Counted from the first letter of the stretch, positions 25,412-36,862 are shown. The stretch is DNA of 64,000 nucleotides from Corylus avellana (GCF_901000735.1 NC_081547.1:26399382-26463381), one strand, 5' to 3'. Notes: generated by a model not told the origin, from the sequence alone. Numbers and translations are program-made.

Positions 25412-26057
25412 ATTATATATTTCATATAATATATATAATTTTATTATATATATTTATTTGTATGCTGTGTAGAAGACTATAAGTGAAGCGATGATTTACA
25501 AACATTGTTATAATTTTATTTGTATTATATATTGCATAGATTTGTAGAAGGCGACCAACATGGATTTTGGTAAATAGCAATTTTTAATGCTAAAATGACC
25601 ATGAAAAGGAAAAGAAAAATTGTTTAAAGTGAGCCCAAAAACCGGCAAAAAAAAAAAAAAGCCCAAAAAAAGCGGTTAGTAAAAATGGCGGTTATTTGGA
25701 TGCGGTTAACCTTCTAGCGGTTAGCAGAGGTGGTTAGTAAAATTTACTAACCGCCTAGGCGGTTGCAGTTAGCAGTTTTAGTCACTAACCGCTAACCACA
25801 ACTGCCTTTTCACCCGTACCCACGACCACCTATGGCCGCTTATGTGAGTAGAGGTGGAAGGCCACCCACTTTATTTTTCATTTTTTTTTTTTTAATGAGT
25901 TGAAAAAAAGGAGGTTTAGTAATTTTGATTAAATTCCAGTGTTGTTACCAAATTAAAAAATATGAATAACTATTTTTTTCCACTATCTTTTATTCCCAAT
26001 AACAACTATTTAATTTTCTAATAGAATACGCATTTCGTGAACCAAACGAGCCTGTAC
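24932..26057. mobile_element. Degenerate TIR DNA transposon with GC-rich core (Harbinger- or Mutator-like)
   Basis: The left end reads TTAGCCCCATTTAGTTTGTA and the right end complement reads GGCTCGTTTGGTTCACGAAA, the common plant GGCCCNGTTTGGTT terminus. Sub-terminal sequences (GAATTGAATGG..AGGAATA) and their complements also pair loosely. The core (25130-25264 and 25827-25880) is GC-rich GGTGGCC/GGCCACC sequence and is split by the hAT element. Superfamily is uncertain because no target-site duplication was recognised. Confidence 0.45.
25265..25818. mobile_element. Non-autonomous hAT-type element, 554 bp
   Basis: Ends TAAGGGTGAAAA and (complement) TACGGGTGAAAA, flanked by 8-bp copies CCCACGGC (25257-25264) and CCCACGAC (25819-25826). 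Sub-terminal DNA is packed with both orientations of GCGGTTAGC/GCTAACCGC. An AT microsatellite occupies about 25369-25406. It shares this sub-terminal code with the element at 51438-51997. No transposase is encoded. Confidence 0.75.
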
Positions 26058-26541
26058 CAATTATGAGCTACCACATCAATTTGTAATTGATTGTGTTGTA
26101 AAAGTTTTAAAACCCCCAATCATTTTTCATCTCATTTTACTCCAACAATGTGTGATGTGGCACTGCCACGTCAACCAAAAAATTTATAAACATGAAAATG
26201 CAACGTGAAAAACATATTTGTCCAGCCTCTATGGACCTTAAAGGAACTTTCAATCATGGTTGCCACCACCAACGAGTAACTACTTGATAGTCGCAACCAC
26301 CAAATCAGGTGGTCACCATCCCTCGCCTCGCATGGTGGTTGAGGTGATACCGACTAAAAAGGGGGTGGGGTGGGGTGCGGTGTATTTATAATATATATAT
26401 TGGTATACATTTTAAACACATGTTAATATAATAGACTAAATTGAAAGAAATTTCTCTCACCCTACCTAGTCCCCCATGTATTTTAGAAAATTGTTTAAAT
26501 GACGTATTTTTACTTGCAACCAATTTACAAAAATCTCCTTT

Positions 26542-29500
26542 TCATCCTGGAATGGTTCTGTAATCACCAATATCCTCCCAATGGTAGGCGCTTGAACTCA
26601 AGGTTGCACAGTAGTTGCTCAGCCATGCGGAAGCAGATTTGAGAACATGAAGCTCGCCGCCAAGGAGATCCCGAGCAATTTGCTTTCGAAGAGCAAGCTT
26701 TTCACACATGGAGGAAGAGCTGACAGGCGCCAGAGGCTGTACGCACAAACAAGAAACTCAAAACAAAGAAAACCCTTCTATTAACAAGACAAGAGCAATC
26801 ATTGGATAATGTAGAAATGGGTTGGATATTTTATGTCATCATCGTTTTTTCTCCTCATTTTAGTAAAGACTAAGAACATAATTTACAGTCGGGTTCAAAT
26901 GTACACCCCACTTTCAATCAAAGATGAGCAATAAAATCTACACTTTGATCTATATTCACTGCCATCTGTAATATTCTGCTTTTAGTATTTTCTTGATATT
27001 TTTATTTGAATCAAACAACATCATCTCACTAACTATGCTGACTGACTTGTAATTTAAATATTAAGGTAAGAAACAGTAAGTGAGCTATAGCGCCATCAAT
27101 AATACAAAATAAAACTTGATGCTACAAAATCATATTTAGCCTAGGTTTTTATCTAATTTGGATTTAGTACTTGGGTTTTCAATTTCAAGAATAAGGCCTT
27201 TAAGTTTTGCTTGAGTTTAAAATTGATATCTCTATCACTTTACCATCAAAATGAACAGTTTGTCATCTGCCACATGTATCTCATTTAACACGTCAACGCC
27301 TATATCAAAAACCTAATACAATGCCACGCCAACGGAACTGAAGTCTTTGTTATTGTGGGTTTATTATTCTTTAGGTTCTCAGCTTTTGTGTTTCTCTAAG
27401 TTCTACATGTCAAATCAATTTTTTTTTCTTTTCTTTTTTTCTTTTTTTGTCTTTTTTTTCCAATGAATGACTTAACACTTGTTGACATGGCAATTCATTG
27501 GAGTGTTTATGACGTGTTAAATAAGACATGTGACATATGACAAACTGTTAACTTTGACGGTAAAATGACAGAAGGACCTATTTTAAATTGGGCAAAGCCT
27601 ATGGATTGTATTATTAAAAATAAAAGCTTAAGGACTAAATTCAAATCAGATAAAAACTTAAAGACTATATACGATTTTTCCCTAAATTTTAATAGCAAAC
27701 CACGTTATCTTATTGACAGTCCAACTAAACAATAAAGTAAAAACCATCGGGCCTTTACCTTCATGGCTGCATTATATTCCTCCATTATTTGAGTGATTCG
27801 TAATAACAGTATCTCGTGTGCCTGGATCTCTTTGCTTCTGTTCTTCAAAGGACGTCTAGCCAGCCTGCCATCATTTTGTGTGGCTTCCGAAGACAAATCA
27901 CTAAGTTCTGAATATTTGATCAAGACAACATTAAGGAAATACTAGCATGTAAACAAATTACACCACATACAAGAATAATGTGATTTAAAGCACACCTTCA
28001 GGAGTGGTGCAAGATAGAACACGAGCAAATGCACGAAGTGACTGTGGCAAACCTCTCCCTTTTCCTTTAGCGGACCTCACTTCCCTATATGATTTTGAGT
28101 CATTATAAACAGATGGTTAACTGAAAGCAATCATCATATAGAGAAATCTAGACAACATGATTTCTGTGGGTGTCTTTCGGGGGCAGCATGTAAAACCAAA
28201 TGTTGATTACTGAATGCAGGAAAAATGAGAAATTCACAACCCACACAACAACAAACAAGTCAAAATCAAGTATATTGCAAGGTAAGAAAGTATATTGAAC
28301 ATATCAGTATATTGCAGCAAATAAAGAACTTTGAAAGTGCAAGTAACAATCATTTAAGTGACCTCATAAAGTACCCACAGGATCCATTGGTCACGGCTAT
28401 TATTATGCCAGCCTCAGATTAAAAAGAAGAAAGAAATAGGCTCCATCAACGTATGCAATGTTTTCTTCCACAATAATCTTGAGTAATTATAAGTATAGGA
28501 TATTCTATCTGTATCTTGTCACTTAAGTTGAACATCATATTATCAAAATATTACAGCTTTTTCAAACAGCTTGGAATTGTTAATTCTAATGGTAATTGGA
28601 TAAGTTAGATATTATAAGTTTTGCAGGGTGAAGACACATATCTTGCTGTGCAATATGTTCAGAATAAGTCAGTTTAATTATACTGGAAATCAGTAGTTAC
28701 AGATACTGGCACTGTTTTCAATAAGGTACAATTTTTCTAGCTGTTGTTCGGATGATAATTAATTGTGCTGCCACCAATTCATACTCTTTTTAAACAAAAG
28801 CACCACCATTTATCAGTACTCAAGCTTTCGACTAATCCTTAAATCCAGTCTGATAGAGCTCATGAAATTGCACTATCATTCAATTCATATGGCATTTGAT
28901 GTTTAAGAAACAAGTATCAGTACCAACTTGATTGTGAAAGATTCCACAGAGGAATTGAAACTATTGACATCTTTGGTTTGGATATGATGTCTTTGCAAAA
29001 GTTCAATCTTCATTTCACGTAGAATATCATCACAAGGTATGGTAAACTGGATCTGAACCTGAGTAGCCAAATCATCAGTAAGAGATTATTGCCATGACAA
29101 AAATAAACAAGAAAAGCGCTTAAAACAGAATATGCACTATATGGAAATCATCCCATCATAACAAAATCCAATAGAGCTTTTTCAAATTCCAAATTTAAGA
29201 CTAACCTGGTCATGTATGTTGTATGGAAGAGAAAAGCCAAAGTCCAACATCAGGGTAGCATTTGGAAATTTTCCATATCTTATTAATACCTATACAAATG
29301 TTTCAAGCTAACTTCAGAATCATAACTAGGAAAAAAATAATTCTGCAACATTATCTAAGCAGTTACAAGCTTACATTTTGACAGTATACGTTTGTAAACA
29401 TATAAGCATGAAGGGGCAACTTCTTTTTTTTGGATAAGTTATCAAGATGTAAATAAAAGCGTAAAATGCCCCCAGGTGCACAACAAGTATACTAGAGAAA

Positions 29501-32500
29501 ATACCTAGCTAGGAGGAGAAAAAAAAAAAAAAAAAAAAACACGAAAATCATAAAAATTAAGCACAAAAGAAGATACAAAAGCTGTTGTCCAAAGATAAAG
29601 AGCATAAAAGAATAAAGATATAAGCTCCTCTCGCGGTCTTCAAAACTCTTATCATTCATTTCCCTCCAAATGCACCACAATAGGTAAGTAAGCACCATCT
29701 TCCACACAACAACATTCCGGGTGCTACAGCAGCCCACTTCTAGGCATAACCCAAGATAACTCCTTAAGGCGTAAACAACCTCACAATAAAGAAGCAAATG
29801 GTCTATGAATTCCCCATTTTTCTTACACATACAACACTTGTCGACCACAATGACAAGTCGCTTTCTAAGGTTGTCCATGGTAAGGATCTTTCCTAGAGCC
29901 ACTAACGAAACAAAAAAAGCTGCCCTCAAGGGAGCCTTGGTCCGCCAAATAATCTTCCAAGGTAAATGAGAGCCTTCATTGTTTACTGGAGCTCTGTCGT
30001 CTCAATAACACTTAAAAAGTAGTTGTTCTTATTATTTTATAAAATACACATGAATATTGTTCAAGGAGACAATACATGATTCCGGGGCTCTTCAAACTTC
30101 TGCTTAATTTAGAAAGTAACTCAAAACCTACAATTCTTTTTCTACTCTTGGAGATACCACTCTACATGAATATGCTGTCATCCTTAGACAGAATTTTAAA
30201 GTATAATTTAACCAATATGCAGATTATTAAGATGTACCAATTTTTAAGCAGCGAATTGTCTCTTTCTTGGTAATTATGGTTTGCTTAAGAGTAAGTAAAA
30301 GAAAAAGAACAAGAGATATTAAAATACTGAGTGCAGTTTGTTGTTCACAGAGACATAACTCAATTGAGGAGTGCTACACATCCCAAATTTTCCTCCCAAA
30401 AGTTGGTTCTCAAGTGATGTGTCACCATCTCATGAGATTTATTATTTTGGGAAGTGTGTCACTAACTCATAGGATGGTGACACATCATTTGAGAACAACT
30501 TTTGGGAAGGAAGTCTTGGGATGTCTAGCATTTCCCAACTCAATTTACATTATGTTAATTAAAAAACTTCTTGCCAGGTATGTTAGCAACCAAACAAAAA
30601 TGGCACCAGAGCCTTAAAAAGATATTAGAAAAAAAGAAGCACTAGAAGAAGCTTCAACAATCTAAAAGAAAAGGAGGGGATGGGCTCTATAGCATAAGCA
30701 GAGCGTAAGTCCACCACAAAACTGTAAAACATGACAAAGGCAGTGACAGAAAGCAGCACAAGGTTGTCGAATTTCAACTCTAGATGATACATACCTACTT
30801 CTTACATAGAGCAACCAAAATCAGAAATTCTGAACAGAAATATAATAATTATTTCTAAAGGGAACCAAATTGTTTAAATTAAGGGAAAGAAATACTCAGA
30901 GTCTGACCTGTTCACCAGGACCATAATTACGATCAGCAATTACCTGCACAGATATAAATTGAACAAGCCCAATTTAACAGATATAAAAACAGCTATATAT
31001 ATGGGGGCAGGGGGAAGGCTTTGTCCTTGGAGGGGGGTCGTTTATGGATGCAATAGAAACAACAAAACTGGTGCATGAGAACAGAGTTGAAAATGCTGTA
31101 AAAAATGAAATGTCACAATATTTGTTTTCAAAATTTCATGTCGAAAATTAATTCTCTCATATGAATTAACTAAATTTGCCACAACAACACCATCTTATTT
31201 TGAATACCGAGAAAAAAAGAGGAAAAAGAAAACTCAATTACTATAATTTGATCATGACCATTGCAAAAATTGCAAATAAAGAAATTAGAGAGAGAGAGAG
31301 AGATTACTTCTGAGACTTGTTTGTCTTCATCACTCAATACAATTGATTCTGAAGCTCCATCGTGATTTAAAAAGTCAGCAAATGGAATCTACAAAATAAT
31401 ATAATAATTAAATGGGTGATTATAGAAAAAGAGTCCAAGGAGTAATTATTCATAATCCTTCAGAACAAAAGATGGATGTCGTCATAACAAAAGTAATACC
31501 AGAGATAATCCCCTTGTGCTTCCCCATGCTCGAGAACCAACTGTTAAATTCAAAATAAACTTTCAAATAACTTAAAAGAATAGAAACCCACACAATTTTT
31601 TTTTTAAAGTGGTTTTCATTAAAATGCAAAAGGGTGCACCCAAGTATGCAGGAAGTATACAAGAGAAATATCTACCCAAAAAAAGGATAAAAAAAAATCA
31701 CGAAAACCCACACAATTACCACAACAAGATAAACTAAAGCCTCATTCACAATAAAACACAGGAAGTTAAGACAAACGGATATGTAAAAAGACACATTTTC
31801 CACAGTTGCACAAAGATAAAAAATAGGCTACCAACTATCTCTGAAAGTTTATGTCATAGTACACCACTTTACCATAATATAAATATAAAAACTGGACATC
31901 AGCGTCAAATAGAAATAGTACAGCCTCTAATGAACAGAACAGAAAAACTAAAAGATTCAAGCTTACCAAAATAATAGTATTTTAAATATCAAAAACCTTT
32001 TAACAGGGTCTCGTCCAGGATGGTTAATCCATAAACCAAGAAACTGGAGGTGATGGGTTAATCACCAGCTCAATAGAATATGACTCACTAGGGAAAAACA
32101 TCAACTCCTTATTGCAGAAGAGCAATATGACAATATCTACCAAGTACAGTGAAACTTCAGCTCTTTGGATTCGCATAGGTCCATTAACACCAGAATGACT
32201 TCATAAACTCAATGGATCAAATTATCATATTTTGCTAATCAAAGCATAGCCAATTATTGATGCAACTTTATGTTGATCAGAACTATTTTTCACTAACCAA
32301 ACTTTAATCATAACAGAATCAACTCATGAAATTCATACTGCAGAGACTTCGATAATCAGCTTTTTTGTTGAGAGAGAGAGAGAGAGAGAATTATATGTAC
32401 TCCAGCACATGATTCATGATGGCAGAACAGATCACAGGAAGTACGTAGTTCCAAATGAAGTTACTTACCTAATGCACATGCATGCATGAAATCCTTATAT

Positions 32501-35500
32501 GTGATATCTCCAAGAAGTTCAGGGATGCGTTGAAGAGCCCGAAATCATAAGACAAGTTAAATCATAATCAGATATATTACAAAAAATTACCACAAAAAGT
32601 CAATATGTAGTAAGATAAGATGAGTACACATGACATACATTTCACTTAAGATTGGCCCCCATTAATATGTGCATTGCACCGTTTAATATGGCAATTTTTT
32701 AATTTCTTTGTTTGGTTAGTTAATTATGTAGAAAACCAAATAAAACATTAAATTGTACGTAATGGTAAGACATCCCTAGAGCTTTGGATCAAATAGTAAG
32801 GGTTGGGGTAGATCTTAGGCTCAAATCTCACCGGTAGGAAAAATGTCAGGACAAAAAAAAGAAGGAAAAAAAAAAGGAAGTAAACAAACAAACCCAAAAA
32901 AAAAAAACAAAAACAAAACAAAACAAAAACAAGAACAAAAAGATTGATGTATCAGAGTAGTTGCACTACTAGCATTATTGATGGCAGCAAAGCAACATCG
33001 TTTTTTGCATATTTTTTCAGTTGTCTTGTACTAAATCTGGAAGAGAGACAGAGAGGGAGGGAGAATTTGTTTTCCATTGTCCTGTCCTCATTCTTGTTCA
33101 GTTCAGAAGTTATTTGTCCCACAAAACAGTAGCTTAACAGAGTAACTGATGAGATTGCCAGAATTTATGCCCATTTTTGTTCACAATCTTTACTTATCAA
33201 AAAAAAAAATTTGTTCACAATCTTCACCAACAATTGAATAAGAGTGTAAATCTGAAGGTTGAAAACATTCAAAGCTGATGAATGTTCTCTAGAACATGGA
33301 AATATATCTTAAATGAACTATAATATATCTTAAAATTATTACAACCCTATGACTCTTGGGACAAGAGTAATCAGCTTATCTTACTACCATTCTTAAATCA
33401 GAATAAGAGTTGGTGATAAGATTGCTGAAGTCCAAAGCCATACACCATCATGGGCATAACCACCAGCCGGAGACAAAAAGCTAAACATACACATGCATGC
33501 GTGTGCATACGTGTGCATGGCATACACACACACACAGAGAAGCACAGATGTGTGTATGAAATCAGCCGAAACCAAAGAAAAACAGATTGAAGTACTTACT
33601 GGCTTGATTGCCCAGAAATCTTTTTCAATTTGAGATTTTTGATTGATTGCTTCCTGGTATACTGAGCTTTGATGAATCATTCCTAACTCACCTTTGCTCC
33701 AGAATATCTACAAAGATTTAAACCATATATCACAGACATATGTATGCTAACAAGATAAAGACCATTATGCTAAGAATAAGAACAACCAGGTTCTTTTTCT
33801 CATATTATTGTAGTACAGCGAGGGTAGCCTTCCCCCTCCCAAATCCTTTTCCTTTCAATAAGTTAAACCCAAGACCTCCCCCTTATTAAAGGGGTTACTA
33901 CTTTGACTTCAAAGCCTACGGCAGTGTTCTAACTGAGAGATGAAAATGCTTGTCGTGAAATATTGCTGCTTTAAATTAGATATAATGGCGGGGCAGCCAA
34001 TGTAGATATCAAGTTCCATCCATCCATCCATTAATCTATTAGAAAAATCACAAAAAAAAAAAAAAAAGAAAGAGGTTCCACACCACTGATTTAATACATG
34101 TACAAATGACGAGAGCAAGCCCTTAACAGAATTATTGCCAGCACTTTCCAGAAATCCTACCTTTTTGAAACTGCAAATTTTCCACAGAAACTACATTCCA
34201 GTGAACAGTTGACTGTATGACCTTAACTCAGAAAATATTTATGATGCAACAAGAACAAAGGAATCACTTACTGTATTGTGCATCTCCCCATGCTGAGGAA
34301 GACGACTGATGTAAGGGGCCCATTCAGATTTCTGCAAATAAAGAAATAGATAATAGAAAAAAACATTGAATTCTTCATATAAGCTAAAGATAGTAATGCA
34401 ACAAGATAAACAAAAATGTATTCTGAAATAAGCAAGCAAATGTAAAATACACACAACCACTCATCAATATAGATACAAACTTTCATATAAAGCATACAAA
34501 AAGAAAAATAATATTACCTGGCCGAGTTTCTGCTCAACGAGAACTACAATAGCAAGCTTAGCAATATTCCCAACTTCATCACCTAACAAAGATTTGATTT
34601 CCGGAAGAAGATTATCTGGTGTTATTTCCTGCAAATCAAGTAAGTAAATCAAAGTACATTTAATTTGCTCACTATTGCAAGATGTGTCTTACAAGGGTAC
34701 AGCAAAGTTTATCAATCATATACCACACAGTAAGGAACCTTCAAAATGTATTCTCCAGTTTGTATGGTTTTAGAAGCAAACAAAGACCTGAATGCAGGAA
34801 ACAAATGTAACCAAAACCAAGCAAAATAATAATAGTAATAATGAGATCCATATTGACTATACATACACCAATAGACAATCCAATACTTTTCAATGACAAA
34901 ACTTATATGATTTTCATGAACGATGCTTTTGGAGTATTATAACAAAACACAAACCTTTTCCATGCCTAAAACCATAACTCTTCTTCGGTAGGCAGAGAAG
35001 GAACGCATGCACGCTTGCTCATAGCCAACACCATCAAAATTTACCACCAAAAACTCAGGAGTTGAATGCAAGACTGTTCGAGTTATCAATATGAATGGTA
35101 ACCAAACTAGATTGCTACAAACTTTCAAAACTTCCACATAATGTAACTAATGTGTTTCAATTTGGTTGAGATGCTAGTATTGTTTCAATTAAAGTTCCTA
35201 TTCAATCTGGTAAGCAACTGAAGAGGGCTATAGAAAACAAGCAAGGTATCCTACAAAAAAGAACCTGCCATAAGCGGATTTGCCAATCGAAAGCACTGAT
35301 GAGATCTTAGCCCCAGCTTTTTGCTCCAACCATGGAAGAAAATCATCACAGTCCTCATCCAAAGAGCATGACCCCTATCAAAAACAATGTGGCAGCATGA
35401 AAGACTTTGCTAAAGTAATGATTAAGTGATTAAATTTACCTATTTCTATCATTTTAAGCTTTTAGGATAATTGGTGGTTTACCATGGTATCAAGCCAAAG

Positions 35501-36017
35501 GTCAGGGAATCGAATCTTGACTCTGTCAAATCACTTCTATTTAAATTAAATATTTCACGTGTTGGATCTTACCTATTAAAAAACCCACGTGTGATGGTGA
35601 GTGTTAATTTAATGATTAAATGATTAAATTTATCTATTTCATGTTAGCTTAAGCTTTTAGAAAAACTGATAATTTAACACTCTCCATCATTACTCCAACA
35701 GACTTATTTGAGCACAATTAGTTTAGTTTAGCTAAAATGTTGAGTGAATCCCAAACGAGAAGCCCCCCGTTTGGTTGCTGAGAAAAATGATGAAAATAAA
35801 CGAAATTCTCTACATACATTCAAACAAACAGTTCTATTAGGAATTATAAATCCGATAACATTTGCTTTGCTACAATTGGCCAAAGATAGAGATGTTGGAT
35901 CGAAACCTGGGGTACGGATAAGGATGATAACTTGAGCTTGATGCGGAGATTATGAGGGACAGCAAAGATTAGACGTTGATACAACCGGAGGTTGAAGGTT
36001 CGAGTTGCCCAGAGCAT
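26542..36017 (-). CDS. SET-domain protein methyltransferase, Rubisco-LSMT/SETD-like, 479 aa, 15 exons
   Basis: Minus-strand exons: 36017-35907, 35374-35265, 34787-34724, 34628-34518, 34331-34272, 33707-33600, 32538-32469, 31540-31500, 31388-31308, 30943-30908, 29289-29206, 29058-28928, 28084-27996, 27907-27759, 26736-26542. They total 1440 bases in frame. The N-terminus (MLWATRTFNLRLYQRLIF..) is Arg-rich without acidic residues, organelle-transit-like. A split SET domain follows (ISSVLSIGKSAYGRSLFASK, LVGSRAWGSTRG, FADFLNHDGASE at ~228-239, YGKFPNATLMLDFGF at ~269-283), then a Rubisco-LSMT substrate-binding-type helical domain. This class methylates lysines of non-histone proteins; the substrate is unknown. 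Where pea LSMT has a catalytic Tyr (SYGF), this protein has Phe281 (DFGF). Exon 7 has GG instead of AG before it. Introns carry a LINE fragment, a MITE and a 550-bp inverted-repeat element. The ATG at 36017 is the first in frame; an upstream TTG is unlikely. Confidence 0.88.
27127..27678. mobile_element. Long-inverted-repeat (foldback/MULE-like) element in a SET-gene intron
   Basis: The first ~180 bases pair with the complement of the last ~180: AAATCATATTTAGCC.AGGTTTTTATCT.ATTTG faces the complement of AGATAAAAACTT..ACTATATACGATTT, and further in CAGTTTGTCAT.TG.CACATGT..T.ATTTAACACGTCA matches on both sides. The centre is T-rich. It fits in the intron between exons 14 and 15. No target-site duplication was resolved. 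Confidence 0.7.
29425..30000 (-). mobile_element. 5'-truncated LINE with zf-RVT C-terminus in a SET-gene intron
   Basis: On the minus strand the fragment encodes WKIIWRTKAPLRAAFFVSL..ILTMDNLRKRLVIVVDKCCMCKKNGEFIDHLLLYCEVV..WCIWREMNDKSFEDRER, the zinc-binding reverse-transcriptase C-terminal domain of plant L1-type LINEs (C-x2-C and H-x4-C ligands visible). It ends with the LINE tail ..GTGCACCTGGGGGCATTTT..ACTTATCCAAAAAAAA at 29425. An internal poly-A/T run (29520-29539) marks decay. It lies between exons 10 and 11 in the same orientation as the host gene. Confidence 0.8.
30366..30537. mobile_element. 172-bp MITE with 9-bp target-site duplication (Mutator-type)
   Basis: Exact 9-bp AACTCAATT copies flank it (30357-30365 and 30538-30546). 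Ends GAGGAGTGCTACACATCCC and complement GGGAAATGCTAGACATCCC. Long internal arms pair: AAAGTTGGTTCTCAAGTGAT and the complement of ATCATTTGAGAACAACTTTT, both followed by GTGTCACCATC. A second family member is at about 36863-37032. It sits in the SET-gene intron between exons 10 and 11. Confidence 0.85.
31600..31705 (-). mobile_element. LINE 3'-end fragment in a SET-gene intron
   Basis: The minus strand reads ATATTTCTCTTGTATACTTC..CTTGGGTGCACCCTTTTGCA TTTTAATGAAAACCAC followed by an A run, a version of the LINE tail consensus seen at 16555, 29425 and 59460. Both ends are approximate. Confidence 0.5.
32755..32850 (+). mobile_element. Possible second SINE type
   Basis: GTAATGGTAAGACATCCCTA..GGATCAAATAGTAAGGG..CTTAGGCTCAAATCTCACCGG then an A-rich tail. 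GCTCAAATCTC resembles a B box. No target-site duplication was established. Confidence 0.35.
33191..33209 (+). mobile_element. 19-bp LINE tail with 15-bp target-site duplication
   Basis: TACTTATCAAAAAAAAAAA lies between perfect copies of TTTGTTCACAATCTT (33176-33190 and 33210-33224). ACTTATCAAAA is the terminal sequence of the LINE fragments in this window, so this is an extremely 5'-truncated retroposition event. Confidence 0.75.
33800..33945 (-). mobile_element. Possible SINE-like fragment in a SET-gene intron
   Basis: The minus strand reads CTCTCAGTTAGAACACTGCC..GGGGGAGGTCTTGGGTTTAAC, with a B-box-like GTCTTGGGTTTAAC. No tail or target-site duplication was defined; it is called only on resemblance. 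Confidence 0.3.
35430..35690 (+). repeat. Dispersed AT-rich repeat copy (possible TRIM/LARD remnant) in SET-gene intron 1
   Basis: Internal duplicated modules ATGATTAA.TGATTAAATTTA CCTATTTC and ..AAATTTATCTATTTC..AAGCTTTTAG flank GTATCAAGCCAAAGGTC and TATTTCACGTGTTGGATCTT. The same modules recur at 51300-52270 and, reversed, near 2290-2600. The GTATCAAGCC piece is reminiscent of a tRNA-Met primer-binding site, but no complete LTR was bounded. Confidence 0.45.
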
Positions 36018-36862
36018 TGCAGGGTTGAGAGCGGTCAAAATGTCGTCGTTTTCAAGGGTTCCCAGGCAGCAAGTTTATCTCCGCAAGATATAGCAGTTAA
36101 GCTGAGACTGGGAAAGCGAATTCTCCGGGTGCCGAAAGGACAAATTTTTTTTCGTTGGAAATTTTTTTGTTTTGGAAAATAAACCCGCACCTTCAAACTC
36201 CTCAGACTTCCCAAATTCTTCCTTCTTCTTCTTTTTTTTTTTTCCGTTAATTTTCAAATATTGTGTCACTGTTTATTATTTTGAAAAATATATTCTTGAC
36301 AATGACACGTTATTTAAAAATTAATTTTTAAAGAAAAAATAAAGTTATAAAGTGTAATATTTATCCTTAATTTATTAATTATAGACTATAGAAATTTGTC
36401 AATATCCTTATATTTAGTTTGGTGAATCGACTATCGTCCACGTCTAATGAAACGAAGGTCATTAGTTCAAATTCTCTTGTAGTTGAGTTGAAAAAGACTC
36501 ATTGTAGTCTTTAATACTAAAATCATATCCACATTTGCTTTCTTTAACATCTTGAAACTTAAGCAGATATAAATTTTTGCCAATTTCCTTAAAAGTAAGG
36601 TCTTATTGACTCTCATATATTTAGAATCAGATCTCTTCAGATTTTTTTAAATAGGAAATTCTCATTTTTCAAAATTTAAATCTTCCATTACATGTAACAG
36701 TTTAAATAAAATGTAGAGGCTTACATGTTACAAAGCAAATACCATTAATTGTAGATTGGAAAGTCTCACTGTATATTATTTTTTTTCCCTCCATGATAAT
36801 AGTGCCAACCAAACATAGATCTATGTTGCCTCCTTGGTCTGCTTTGATTGTAATTCATTTAA

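Larger units (their letters stand above)
24500..26541. other. Transposon-rich intergenic region
   Basis: It contains a probable MITE (24638-24778), a larger TIR element with a GC-rich core (about 24932-26057) and a hAT-type element nested inside that core (25265-25818). The stretch 26100-26541 is unclassified, with a short G-run near 26359-26376. No gene was seen. Confidence 0.55.

Noticed and set aside
29492..29929. 145-codon frame as a separate minus-strand gene
   Set aside because: It is the zf-RVT end of a truncated LINE with poly-A tail.
36018..36038. Upstream TTG as the SET-gene start codon
   Set aside because: Non-ATG starts are rare in plant nuclear genes; the ATG at 36017 gives a good transit-like N-terminus.
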